64,000 nt of DNA from Terriglobus saanensis SP1PR4 (lineage in GTDB: Bacteria; Acidobacteriota; Terriglobia; Terriglobales; Acidobacteriaceae). The DNA lies in assembly GCF_000179915.2 (NCBI RefSeq), contig NC_014963.1, positions 868,001-932,000 on the forward strand, read 5' to 3'. Below the pieces are notes generated by a model, which was not told the origin of the DNA, searched no databases, and saw only the letters and a program-made list of their open reading frames with translations. Within the stretch, counting starts at the first letter, position 1. Each line of letters begins with the position of its first letter. A program made the translations under genes and the position numbers. This document shows positions 43,002 through 51,243 of this stretch, piece after piece.

Positions 43002-44087
43002 ATGCCCAGCCAAAGTGATGTGAAGTGGTCGCAGTTGAAGGTGGGCGTAATTGTCGCCGTATCGCTGGTTCTTTTGATCACGCTCCTGTTTTTGATGACG
43101 AGTGCTTCCGGGACCGGATTTTTCGCAAAAAAGATCCACGTGAAGACGTATTTTGAGAACTCCGCCGGCCTGAAGCCAGGAGCCGCTGTGAACCTGCAGG
43201 GTGTCACCGTGGGCAACGTCGATAAGGTAAAGGTCGTCCCCGATGCGTCGCGCAAGCTGACGCCGGTCGAAGTGACCATGAAACTCGACACAAAGTACCT
43301 GCCGATGATGAAGAAAGATTCCAAGGCAGCGTTGAGCACTGTGGGCGTACTGGGCGATACGGTGGTCGATATCAATTCGCAGTTTGCAACCGGCCCGACG
43401 CTGGCCGACGGCGACGAGTTGAAGACGTTGGAAAGCCCCAATCTGCAGGACGTGGTGAAGGCAAGCCAGGGTACGATCGAGAGCCTGAATGTCATTCTGG
43501 CCAAGATGGACCGCATCGTCGAGGCCATTTCGCAGGGCAAGGGCGCCGTGGGACAGCTGATCTATGACGATTCTCTTTATACCCGGGCAAATGCAACGGT
43601 CGGTGAGCTGCAAAAACTGAGTCAGAATCTGAACTCCGGCAAGGGCTCCATCGGAAAACTGCTCAACGACGACGAGATGTACAACCACCTGAACGCGACG
43701 ACAGCCAAACTGGACCATATCGCGACAGAACTGGATGCGGGTAAAGGGTCGGCAGGCAAGTTGTTGAAGGACGATGCTCTTTATAACAACTTGAATGAGA
43801 CCTTAAAGCATGCGAACTCCATCATGGCGGACGCGGATGCGGGCAAGGGTGGAATCGGCCTGCTGGTCAAGGATCCGGCGTTCGCACAGAAGCTGAACGA
43901 CACGATCACGCGACTGGACAGCGTGATGACGGGTATCGATAAGGGCGAAGGAACGGCGGGCCTGTTGGTCAAGGATCCTGCCTTGTATCACAACCTGGAT
44001 AAGCTGGCGGTGGACTCACAGAGCCTGGTCAACACGATCCGAAGCGATCCGAAGAAGTACCTCACGATCCACTTCAAAATCTTCTAA
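43002..44087 (+). CDS. MCE/MlaD-family protein with repeated Gly-Lys-Gly segments
   Basis: 361 residues. An N-terminal membrane helix (VGVIVAVSLVLLITLLFLM) is followed by one MCE domain (KTYFENSAGLKPGAAVNLQGVTVG to ALSTVGVLGDTVVDI). The C-terminal half has repeated units of GKG-x-x-GxLL-x-D-x-x-x-x-N, at least four times (SQGKGAVGQLI, NSGKGSIGKLL, DAGKGSAGKLL, DAGKGGIGLLV, DKGEGTAGLLV). It likely belongs to an Mla-type phospholipid transport system, with the helical repeat region as tether or tunnel. The permease and ATPase partners are not adjacent. Confidence 0.9.
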   Translation: MPSQSDVKWSQLKVGVIVAVSLVLLITLLFLMTSASGTGFFAKKIHVKTYFENSAGLKPGAAVNLQGVTVGNVDKVKVVPDASRKLTPVEVTMKLDTKYLPMMKKDSKAALSTVGVLGDTVVDINSQFATGPTLADGDELKTLESPNLQDVVKASQGTIESLNVILAKMDRIVEAISQGKGAVGQLIYDDSLYTRANATVGELQKLSQNLNSGKGSIGKLLNDDEMYNHLNATTAKLDHIATELDAGKGSAGKLLKDDALYNNLNETLKHANSIMADADAGKGGIGLLVKDPAFAQKLNDTITRLDSVMTGIDKGEGTAGLLVKDPALYHNLDKLAVDSQSLVNTIRSDPKKYLTIHFKIF

Positions 44088-44103
44088 AGATTTTGTGGTT
44101 CGT

Positions 44104-44133
44104 TCAACGGCGTCCTTCGGGACGCCGTTTTCT
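44104..44133 (+). terminator. Terminator after the MCE gene
   Basis: A 10-bp stem (44106-44115 with 44120-44129) with a TTCG loop, then T and CTGTG, 18 bases after the stop. Confidence 0.82.
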
Positions 44134-44267
44134 GTGTTGTGCATCGCTTTCAGGCACTCTTTTGGGGGATTGAATTTTTTTGAAGATCGGGAATATTTTC
44201 TTTGCAAATGGTTGTGGAAAAGGAATAGCCTCCATTTCGTTGAGTTTTCCACCTGAATTACTGAAGG

Positions 44268-44531
44268 ATGACTGCTTTGAGATTTTCCTCTGTGTTGATC
44301 GGCTACTTGGTTCTCTCGTTAGTGCTGCCCGCGCTGGCGCTGGGAGTGGCAATGGTGCTGCGGTCCTTTCGCGAAAAAGAGCGAGGAATTCGCAGCTGTC
44401 GTTGGTGCGGGACCGGAGTGCGCTCGGCGAGCGAGATGGTTTTCTGTAGCGAATATTGCGAGACGGACTTCCTTACAGCACGCGCAGAAGCTCTGGATCA
44501 GCGCACCGGCATTCTCTCTAAAGCGAGTTAA
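44268..44531 (+). CDS. Small membrane protein with a C4 zinc-ribbon-like motif
   Basis: 87 residues. One N-terminal helix ([20 protein letters not shown]) is followed by a basic loop and [21 protein letters not shown], a C-x2-C...C-x3-C set that suits zinc binding. The ATG has GAAGG upstream. The stop at 44531 overlaps the end of the macrodomain gene by 14 bases on the opposite strand. No family recognised. Confidence 0.62.
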   Translation: MTALRFSSVLIGYLVLSLVLPALALGVAMVLRSFREKERGIRSCRWCGTGVRSASEMVFCSEYCETDFLTARAEALDQRTGILSKAS

Positions 44532-45030
44532 GCAAGGCCTGATAGATCGTTTCGGCCTGCGTATTAAAGCAGCAAAAGACGACCTTTTCGAGTGAAGCTG
44601 CCGGGGTGGCAGCAAGGGCTTCGCGAACGGTGCGGACGGCGATGTTCGCGGCACGTTCCAAGGGAAAATGATAAACGCCTGTTGAGATAGCGGGAAACGC
44701 GATCGACGCGCACTCGTGTTCGAACGCCAGTTTCAGCGAACGGCGATAGCAGCTGGCCAAAAGGACGTCTTCGTCCTGCGTTCCGTCGCTCCAGACGGGC
44801 CCAACGGCGTGGAAGACGAACTTTGCGGGAAGCCGGAAGCCAGGAGTAGCCTTAACCTGGCCTGTGGGGCAGCCGTGCAGTTTGCGGCATGCTTCGAGCA
44901 GTTTGGGACCAGCCGCGCGATGGATGGCTCCGTCGACACCGCCTCCGCCGAGGAGTGAGGTGTTTGCGGCATTGACAATGGCATCGACTTCCAGGGTGGT
45001 GATGTCGGCGAGGAGGGCTTCGAGGCGCAT
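44518..45030 (-). CDS. Macrodomain protein (ADP-ribose/O-acetyl-ADP-ribose hydrolase-like)
   Basis: 170 residues from ATG 45030, chosen because the macrodomain fold begins there with [32 protein letters not shown]. The loop Gx[27 protein letters not shown] and the C-terminal VVFCCFN are also standard. This group (YmdB-like) removes acetyl from O-acetyl-ADP-ribose or ADP-ribose from proteins. It is divergent from scpB. Confidence 0.93.
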   Translation of the reverse strand: MRLEALLADITTLEVDAIVNAANTSLLGGGGVDGAIHRAAGPKLLEACRKLHGCPTGQVKATPGFRLPAKFVFHAVGPVWSDGTQDEDVLLASCYRRSLKLAFEHECASIAFPAISTGVYHFPLERAANIAVRTVREALAATPAASLEKVVFCCFNTQAETIYQALLNSL

Positions 45031-45137
45031 GTGTGGTTGGATGCACCGATGTCTTTCTGTTTGGCGATTCTGACCGAAACTGGCGGAGCTCCACGGTACA
45101 CTTGGAAAATATCCCACGAACTGAGCGAATCGAGAGC

Positions 45138-46280
45138 ATGAGCCTTAAGTCGAAGATCGAAGCTGTGATTTACGCGTCGGAAGAGCCGGTGACGCTGGCG
45201 CAGTTAGCAGGACTTCTGGGGGAAGAGGCCCAGGCAGAGATGGACGCCGAGCGGGCGCGGCAGAGCGACCTGCCCCTTGACGGCGACCAGATGGACGATT
45301 CGGAGCCTCAGATCACCGAGTCGGAGGAAGATTCCGAAGCTGAGTTGGAAGAGGATGCCGGAGTCGGCGACCAGCATGCGGCTCCTGCCGAAGAGCCTGC
45401 TGAAGTGGAAGAGGCCGCTGGAGCCGAAGAATCGGTTTCCCTTCCCGAGGCTGCCGTAGGCCAGGAGGACGACGAAGCCGTCAAAAGTTTGAGTGTTGAG
45501 GCGGAGAAGAAGCGTCAGCGGGAGACGGAACGCGCTGTGCGCGAGTATCTCCGGGCCGAGGCCGAAAAGCTCATCCGCGAATATGCGGATTCGGAGCGTG
45601 GGATTGAAGTGCGTGAGGTCGCCGGTGGATACCGGATGGGCACCAAGCCCGAGTATCACGATGCCGTGCGCGGATTTGTGAAGAGTTTGAAACCTCCGTT
45701 GAAGCTGACGTTGCAGGCACTGGAGACTCTGGCTGTTGTGGCGTACAAGCAGCCGGTGACGGCGGCAGAGATTTCGGAGATCCGCGGCGTGGATTCGGGC
45801 GGCGTGCTCGGCGGTCTGATGTCACGCAAGCTGATCGCGACGGCAGGACGCAAGCAGGTGGTCGGTCGTCCTATGCTGTACAAGACGACGAAGGACTTCC
45901 TGTTGCGGTTTGGCCTGAAGGACATCAATGAGTTGCCGTCCATGGAAGAGTTTGAGCGCATGGCGAGCGAGCTGGAAGAGCAGGAAGATCTGCCGATGGA
46001 GCAGACCGAAGTCGATGCAATGGTGGAGCATGCCAACGCGCGCGGGGATGCGGAACACATTGCCGGCGAAACGGCCGTCGAGGCACAGCCGGATGGTGCG
46101 GGTGAGTCGGTCGATGATCCTGTCGATGAGCCTACTGGCGATCCCGTTGACGATCCTTCCGGGCCGGAAGAGGCGGTTTTACCGGTTGCCGATCCCGCCG
46201 ATTCGATGGGCGAAAAGATGCCAGAGGGCGGCGATTCGAGCGAGCCATTGAACGATTTTTTGAAAGAAGCAGCAGAGTAG
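45138..46280 (+). CDS. scpB: Chromosome segregation/condensation protein ScpB with acidic inserts
   Basis: 380 residues, much longer than the usual 190-220. The first 30 residues ([23 protein letters not shown]) are the start of the first winged helix, then a run of about 85 mostly acidic, Ala/Glu/Asp-rich residues breaks it. The domain resumes at [18 protein letters not shown] and continues to [16 protein letters not shown]. An acidic tail of about 100 residues follows. ScpB pairs with ScpA and SMC; scpA is not adjacent. The start ATG 45138 begins the family pattern directly. Confidence 0.9.
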   Translation: MSLKSKIEAVIYASEEPVTLAQLAGLLGEEAQAEMDAERARQSDLPLDGDQMDDSEPQITESEEDSEAELEEDAGVGDQHAAPAEEPAEVEEAAGAEESVSLPEAAVGQEDDEAVKSLSVEAEKKRQRETERAVREYLRAEAEKLIREYADSERGIEVREVAGGYRMGTKPEYHDAVRGFVKSLKPPLKLTLQALETLAVVAYKQPVTAAEISEIRGVDSGGVLGGLMSRKLIATAGRKQVVGRPMLYKTTKDFLLRFGLKDINELPSMEEFERMASELEEQEDLPMEQTEVDAMVEHANARGDAEHIAGETAVEAQPDGAGESVDDPVDEPTGDPVDDPSGPEEAVLPVADPADSMGEKMPEGGDSSEPLNDFLKEAAE

Positions 46281-46319
46281 TCGCAGATCGACCTTCGGGA
46301 GAAGGACAGGAGTAAAGAC

Positions 46320-47225
46320 ATGGCGAAGAAACCTGAACTAAAGGCTGGCCCAGAGGGCGTCCGGTTACAGAAGATCCTGGCGGATGCCGGGATCGCATCG
46401 CGGCGAAAGTCCGAGGAGGTCATCCTCGAAGGCCGTGTGCAGGTGAATGGCAAAGTCGTCACCGAACTGGGGACGCGGGCAAATCCCGAGAAAGACCATA
46501 TTCGCGTCGATGGCAAGCTGCTGCAGGGGCCGGAGGAGCATCGTTACTACTTGGTTAATAAGCCGCGCGGCTATGTGACGACGATGCACGATCCGGAGAA
46601 GCGTCCGACGATCGTCGATCTGCTGATTAAAGACGGAAAGATGCCTGATGTCCGGCTGTATCCAGTGGGTCGGCTCGATTACAATTCCGAAGGTCTGCTT
46701 CTGATGACCAACGATGGAGAGCTGGCGAACGCACTTTCCAAGGCATCCAACTCAGTCGAAAAGACTTATCTCGTGAAGGTCGCGGGGCAGCCTAGTGAGC
46801 AGGCAATCGACCAGCTGCGGCGCGGCGTGATGATCGAGCGCGGACGTCTGCAGGAGACGCAGGGTGCGCGGCGCAATCGTGTCATGACGGCTCCGGCAAA
46901 GGTGAAGCTGGTGCGTGCCGGGTTGAACCCATGGTTCGAGGTTTCCCTAACTGAGGGACGGAACCGTCAGCTGCGCAAGATGTTCGAAGAGATCGACCAC
47001 CATGTGGAGAAGATTCGGCGTATCGGATACGGAGCACTGGTGCTGGACGTGGCTCCGGGTGAGTTTCGCGAACTGAAGCCGGGCGAAGTGACAGCCTTGG
47101 GGCGCGCGGCTACCGGTAAGAAAGTGGAGCGGCGGCGGACGATGCCGGAGGCCGCGAAGCTGACGGTTCCGGGAAAGAAGACCGGGTCGCGGAAGGCTTA
47201 CAAGCGTCCGCGCAAGGAAGTTTAG
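46320..47225 (+). CDS. rluB: 23S rRNA pseudouridine synthase (RluB/RsuA family)
   Basis: 301 residues. An S4 RNA-binding domain (VRLQKILADAGIASRRKSEEVI) precedes the catalytic domain, whose active Asp is in VGRLDYNSEGLLLMTNDG. RNRQLRKMFEEIDHHV is also typical. A basic C-terminal tail (about 40 residues) is added. It makes pseudouridine in 23S rRNA; RluB versus RluE/RsuA is not certain. It follows scpB by 39 bases, a common gene pair in bacteria. Confidence 0.93.
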   Translation: MAKKPELKAGPEGVRLQKILADAGIASRRKSEEVILEGRVQVNGKVVTELGTRANPEKDHIRVDGKLLQGPEEHRYYLVNKPRGYVTTMHDPEKRPTIVDLLIKDGKMPDVRLYPVGRLDYNSEGLLLMTNDGELANALSKASNSVEKTYLVKVAGQPSEQAIDQLRRGVMIERGRLQETQGARRNRVMTAPAKVKLVRAGLNPWFEVSLTEGRNRQLRKMFEEIDHHVEKIRRIGYGALVLDVAPGEFRELKPGEVTALGRAATGKKVERRRTMPEAAKLTVPGKKTGSRKAYKRPRKEV

Positions 47226-47247
47226 AAGGGCGACAGTAGGATCACCC

Positions 47248-47607
47248 TCATTTGGAGGCAACCGCAGCTACGAGGGCAAATACGAAGCAAGCTCCGAATA
47301 TAATCAAGACATTGCGCACCAGATGACGATGATGCTGAGGTGGATTCTGGCTACTGCCGGGATTCGCCTGGCCGCTCGGATCTTCGATAGCGCTCTTGAC
47401 CTCGGCGTAGCTCACCGTGGTTGGCCCTGCAGCGACGCTACGGTCTTTCTCTTCGATCTGCGTCGCGATGTCAGTCGGAGAACTGTCGCGCTGAAGCTCG
47501 AGCCTTGCAGGCTTCATATTTGTGTGGCCGGTGGATGCGCTTGCGCTTTGAACCGATAGGCCAGAGATGAGAAAGACGGGAACTATCCGGGCGACAGTTT
47601 TCTGCAT
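47248..47607 (-). CDS. Small secreted/anchored protein, tail related to neighbour
   Basis: 119 residues from ATG 47607, which has a GGAAACCTCC sequence before it. A signal-like start (ARIVPVFLISGLSVQSASAS) is followed by a polar, Ser/Thr/Glu-rich middle and GSSQNPPQHHRHLVRNVLII, then a C-terminal helix (FGACFVFALVAAVASK). The tail resembles the end of the gene at 47841-48089. No family recognised. It faces rluB with 22 bases between stops. Confidence 0.6.
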   Translation of the reverse strand: MQKTVARIVPVFLISGLSVQSASASTGHTNMKPARLELQRDSSPTDIATQIEEKDRSVAAGPTTVSYAEVKSAIEDPSGQANPGSSQNPPQHHRHLVRNVLIIFGACFVFALVAAVASK

Positions 47608-47712
47608 GGAGGTTTCCTGCATTGGAAGCAATGCGAACAGCTTATCAGGCAACAAGCGCTTGAAGAGTCGCACGAACGTAACCGCCCGATTCCAGGACGG
47701 TTGTCCTAAATC

Positions 47713-47752
47713 TAAAAGCAGATCCCTTCGCTTCGGGATGACAAAGAGGCAG
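47713..47752 (+). repeat. Dispersed intergenic repeat, copy 4
   Basis: TAAAAGCAGATCCC, a short GC hairpin, then CGGGATGACAAAGAGGCAGT, lying between two small membrane-protein genes. Confidence 0.6.
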
Positions 47753-47840
47753 TCGGTAGGCAGCGACAAAAGGGTTATACGCCAAGAACTACGAGTGCTG
47801 GCCTTCGCAAGGCCCCCGGTGACTTCGCGGACACCGCTTC

Positions 47841-48089
47841 TTAGTGAGCGGCAGCGGCGAGGACGCACATTCCCGTGACGCCAATCACGAAATCGCGAAC
47901 GCGATGGCTGTGATGCCAGGACTGGCTGCTTCCTGAAGTCGCTTCGCCGTTGGGACCCTGGGCAAGCTGTTTGTTGGTGTAGGTAAAGGCATACGCTGTG
48001 AGCACGGAGACACCGAAAACGACAAAAGCGGTCGGTAGCCATGCCAGGCACTTCTGCACTGCCAGAACAAAAAGGTGAAGTTCGTACAT
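47841..48089 (-). CDS. Small two-helix membrane protein
   Basis: 82 residues from ATG 48089, with GGAGCATAGGT as ribosome binding site. One helix (LPTAFVVFGVSVLTAYAFTY) is followed by a polar linker with GSSQSWHHSHRVRD and then a helix (FVIGVTGMCVLAAAAH). Its C-terminal third parallels the protein encoded at 47248-47607: both have GSSQ, a His cluster, a basic pair, then a final helix. No family recognised. It is divergent from msrA. Confidence 0.6.
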   Translation of the reverse strand: MYELHLFVLAVQKCLAWLPTAFVVFGVSVLTAYAFTYTNKQLAQGPNGEATSGSSQSWHHSHRVRDFVIGVTGMCVLAAAAH

Positions 48090-48328
48090 ACCTATGCTCC
48101 TTACGGCGCGAGGTGGTCGATCACTCGACACCACTAGAGTGACACCAAAGCCTCCGCCGTGTGTGAAGGTCAGATGAATAATTGGTCTCAATAAGAAAAG
48201 TTTCGCTCCCTGAAATTCTTCGGGATGAGAATGGCGTTGCCTCACCTGATGACAAACGTAGGGTGATTAGCATCCAATACCTGTGGCTGCGGATCCCGCG
48301 GCAGACAGCAGGCAAGGAGAATATTTCC

Positions 48329-48805
48329 GTGGCAATAGAGAAGGCGACGTTTGGTGCAGGGTGCTTTTGGGGTGTGGAAGCAAAGTTTCAGGAGCTTCCT
48401 GGAGTTCTGGAGACAGCAGTAGGATACGAGGGCGGCGAGCTGGAAAGGCCTACATATAAAGATGTCTGTACCGATACCACGGGCCACGCCGAGGTTGTGG
48501 AAGTGACATACGATCCAACCCGCGTGACGTTTGAGACGTTACTGGACACCTTTTTCCTTCTTCATGATCCGACCCAGTTGAACCGGCAGGGACCCGATTG
48601 GGGAACGCAGTATCGTTCGGCGATCTTTGCCCACAATGAGGCACAGGCGGAAGAGGCGCGGAGCAAGATTCGCGAGTTGAACGCGGAGGGTGTTTACCGC
48701 CAGCCGATCGCAACCAAGGTGGAAGAAGCGCAGACGTTCTGGCGTGCAGAGGAGTATCACCAGCGCTACCTGGAAAAGCGCGGCATGGTCAGCTGCCACA
48801 TCTAG
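48329..48805 (+). CDS. msrA: Peptide-methionine (S)-S-oxide reductase
   Basis: 158 residues from a GTG start behind AAGGAGA. The active site GAGCFWG has catalytic Cys12. [32 protein letters not shown] and [12 protein letters not shown] are family-typical. A C-terminal SCHI supplies a possible resolving cysteine. It repairs oxidised methionine in proteins in the cytoplasm. The open frame extends upstream, but there is no other good start. Confidence 0.94.
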   Translation: MAIEKATFGAGCFWGVEAKFQELPGVLETAVGYEGGELERPTYKDVCTDTTGHAEVVEVTYDPTRVTFETLLDTFFLLHDPTQLNRQGPDWGTQYRSAIFAHNEAQAEEARSKIRELNAEGVYRQPIATKVEEAQTFWRAEEYHQRYLEKRGMVSCHI

Positions 48806-48840
48806 TCCTACGCAGATGGCGATACGCGCTTTGCGCAAGA

Positions 48841-48876
48841 GCAAAGCCCCGGCATTTTTGCCGGGGCTTTCTTTTT
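48841..48876 (+). terminator. Terminator after msrA
   Basis: An 11-bp stem (48843-48853 with 48860-48870) is followed by C and six Ts, 38 bases beyond the msrA stop. It also sits between msrA and the convergent amidohydrolase gene (stop 48885). Confidence 0.9.
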
Positions 48877-48884
48877 TAGGTTAG

Positions 48885-50246
48885 TTACTGAGCGGATTCA
48901 ACGTGCTGGAGACGGACGCCATTATGAAAGACGGCGACGATGTGGGTGGTATCGGAGATGGTCGTGGAGGGATCGCCATCGACGATGATGAGATCGGCAA
49001 TCTCGCCTTCGGAGACGAGGCCTTTATTGCCTAAATGGAGGGCAAGCCCGTTGTGGCTTGTGGCGGTGGAGATGGCTTGCAGGGGCGCGAGGCCCGCGGC
49101 GACGAGTAGCTGCAGTTCGCGGTGTTCGGAGTAGCCGGGAACGCGTCCGAGCATCGCTCCGGAGTCTGTGCCGAAGCCGATCTGGACGCCTGCATCGTAA
49201 AGCTTCTTTACATTGCGTGAGGCCATGGCGAGATCCTGACGATGCACTGCCGTGGACAGGTCGGAGAGGGTCTTTTCGCGGTACTCACTGCTGTTGAGTC
49301 GAGCGAGGGTCTCTGCGGGGATGGCATCGCGGAAGAACGGTGACTGCGTGAGTTCAGGGTGATCGGCGAAGACAAAGAAGCTCTCATCCACGGTGAGCGT
49401 AGGGAAGTACCAGATGTGTTTCCGCTTGAGAAGCTTGATGAAACTGTCGTCGACTTCCTTGTCGCGGACAGAATGCGCGAGGATATCGACGCCCATGTTA
49501 ACGACGCGGCGCGCGTCTTCCAGAGCGTAGACGTGAGCGGCGACGCTGAGGTGGTTTTTGTGGGCCTCGGAGATCACGGTATGGACGACCGCGTCGGACA
49601 TTTCGGGAAATTTGTTGTGGTTGGAGTCGATCCAGATCTTGATGAGATCGGCGTGGTTTGCGACGCTCTCGTCGACGGCGTGGCGGGCCTCTTCCGGGGT
49701 GGTGGGTCGGTAGAGCTGATCCGATGAACCATTCATGGGAGGAAAGCCATCGGGAACGCCGATACCTCGGCCTGCGGTGAGGAGCGTGGCTCCGTCGAAC
49801 TGCCCGGTGTGCTGATGCGCGCGCACGGAGTAGACCAGGTCTTTATTCAAACCGAGCGAGGTCATGGTGGTGACACCGTAGCGCTCGTACTGTTCGAGCT
49901 GGCGGAGGACGTTCCTCTCGGTGTACTGCGCGGAGTCGAAGTTCGACTCCGCGTTGAGCAGCGCCAGATGCCCGTGGGCATTGATAAGACCGGGCATGAC
50001 GGTCTTGCCAGCGAGATCCATGCCGACGGCTGTGGCGGGCGTGGCACAGAGGTGAGCCTCATCGCAGATCTGTTGAATGCGGCCACCGGAGAGGACGAGG
50101 GTGACGTGATCGCGCGCGGGTCCACCGCTGCCGTCGATGAGGCGCATGTTTCTGAGGACGGTGAGCGGTGGGGCTTTGAATGTTTGGGACGGCGCTTGTG
50201 CGGTGAGCGTAGCGGCGAGAACGAGTGCAAGGAGTGAAATCCGCAT
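48885..50246 (-). CDS. Secreted amidohydrolase family protein
   Basis: 453 residues with a cleaved signal peptide (LLALVLAATLTAQAP). Metal ligands: His pair in NAHGHLAL, a His in AAHVYALED, a further His in DILAHS and the Asp in GFGTDSGAM. The C-terminal LIIVDGDP...VFHNGVRL is the usual beta sandwich of imidazolonepropionase-like amidohydrolases. It may hydrolyse cyclic amides or peptides in the periplasm; the exact substrate is unknown. It is single. Confidence 0.9.
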   Translation of the reverse strand: MRISLLALVLAATLTAQAPSQTFKAPPLTVLRNMRLIDGSGGPARDHVTLVLSGGRIQQICDEAHLCATPATAVGMDLAGKTVMPGLINAHGHLALLNAESNFDSAQYTERNVLRQLEQYERYGVTTMTSLGLNKDLVYSVRAHQHTGQFDGATLLTAGRGIGVPDGFPPMNGSSDQLYRPTTPEEARHAVDESVANHADLIKIWIDSNHNKFPEMSDAVVHTVISEAHKNHLSVAAHVYALEDARRVVNMGVDILAHSVRDKEVDDSFIKLLKRKHIWYFPTLTVDESFFVFADHPELTQSPFFRDAIPAETLARLNSSEYREKTLSDLSTAVHRQDLAMASRNVKKLYDAGVQIGFGTDSGAMLGRVPGYSEHRELQLLVAAGLAPLQAISTATSHNGLALHLGNKGLVSEGEIADLIIVDGDPSTTISDTTHIVAVFHNGVRLQHVESAQ

Positions 50247-50293
50247 AGGTATTCGATGCTACCGAAGTTGGTCCGGACGATGTTTTTGCGTGG

Positions 50294-51151
50294 CTAGAGC
50301 AGACCGAAGGCCGCGCGGAGATCGAGGAATGCAAATTTTTTATCAGAAAAGCGCAGCGCGTGGACTGCGGCCTGGCGCAGACAACGGAGTCGATACCAGA
50401 ACCGCGTCATGGGGTCGCTGAACTCCTGGTGGAAGGTACTCTCCGCCTGCAGCATAAGAAGATAGCGATCACGGCTGATGCCGGTCCCCAGGGAGGTAGT
50501 GGAGAGTGCATGGGGCAGTGCAGAGCCCAGCAGCCAGACGCGGCCGCCATTGCTCTGCAGCATGGCCAGAAGGGCGTGGTCGAGGAATTCCATGCTGTAG
50601 CGCAGGGGGAATCCGCCGACGGCTTCAATGGCAGAAGCGCGGAGGAGAAGGCCCGAGTTGAAGGCGCTGATCTCCTGTTTTGCTATGCCTGTCAGCGTGG
50701 GTGGAACAGGCTTGTGGCGCACGCGAGGGAGCAGGCTTGGTGAGTGGACCTTCGTTCCCTGAACGAGACGCGGGACTGCAAGAGCGATCTTCGGATGCAG
50801 GGGAGCGGTGTTCTCCAGGAAGGCAAGGGCCTCGTGGAAATAGGCGGGGGTGAGTTCCGTGTCGTGATCGAGAAGAAGAAGCCAGGGAGCGCCCTGCTGG
50901 TGTGCGAGGTCCAAAGCCGCGTTATATGCAGGGGCCAGGCCGCGGTTGGAGGGGTCGGAGTGATATGTCAGTGGAAAGGAGGCGGGGGGGACCGTATGAG
51001 GTTCGGGCGAATTGTCGTAGAGGAGGACGTGGATCTGTTCGCGCAGGCCCGGTTCCTGCTGCAGAAGAGAGGAGAGGGAAACGAAGGCCTCACTCTCCTG
51101 GGGCTGTCGCTGGTAGAGCACGATGACTGCGATCAGGAGCGGCGGTTGCAT
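50294..51151 (-). CDS. Glycosyltransferase family 2 (rhamnosyltransferase-like)
   Basis: 285 residues from ATG 51151; a start 72 bases upstream is possible. AVIVLYQRQPQ opens the domain, VLLYDNSPEP is the UDP/dTDP motif, LLLLDHDTEL is the DXD-type metal site, and AFNSGLLLRASAIEAVGGF follows. This is the rhamnosyltransferase-like type, frequent in O-antigen and exopolysaccharide gene groups. It is transcribed away from the flippase and second GT2 genes. Confidence 0.88.
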   Translation of the reverse strand: MQPPLLIAVIVLYQRQPQESEAFVSLSSLLQQEPGLREQIHVLLYDNSPEPHTVPPASFPLTYHSDPSNRGLAPAYNAALDLAHQQGAPWLLLLDHDTELTPAYFHEALAFLENTAPLHPKIALAVPRLVQGTKVHSPSLLPRVRHKPVPPTLTGIAKQEISAFNSGLLLRASAIEAVGGFPLRYSMEFLDHALLAMLQSNGGRVWLLGSALPHALSTTSLGTGISRDRYLLMLQAESTFHQEFSDPMTRFWYRLRCLRQAAVHALRFSDKKFAFLDLRAAFGLL

Positions 51152-51243
51152 GGATTTAGGATACGTTCTGGCGTAGCCGCGTTGCTGCGAATTTCGCATG
51201 TGGACTGGTAGACTGGAGGCCATGCCGAGGGGCTTTCTCCTTC

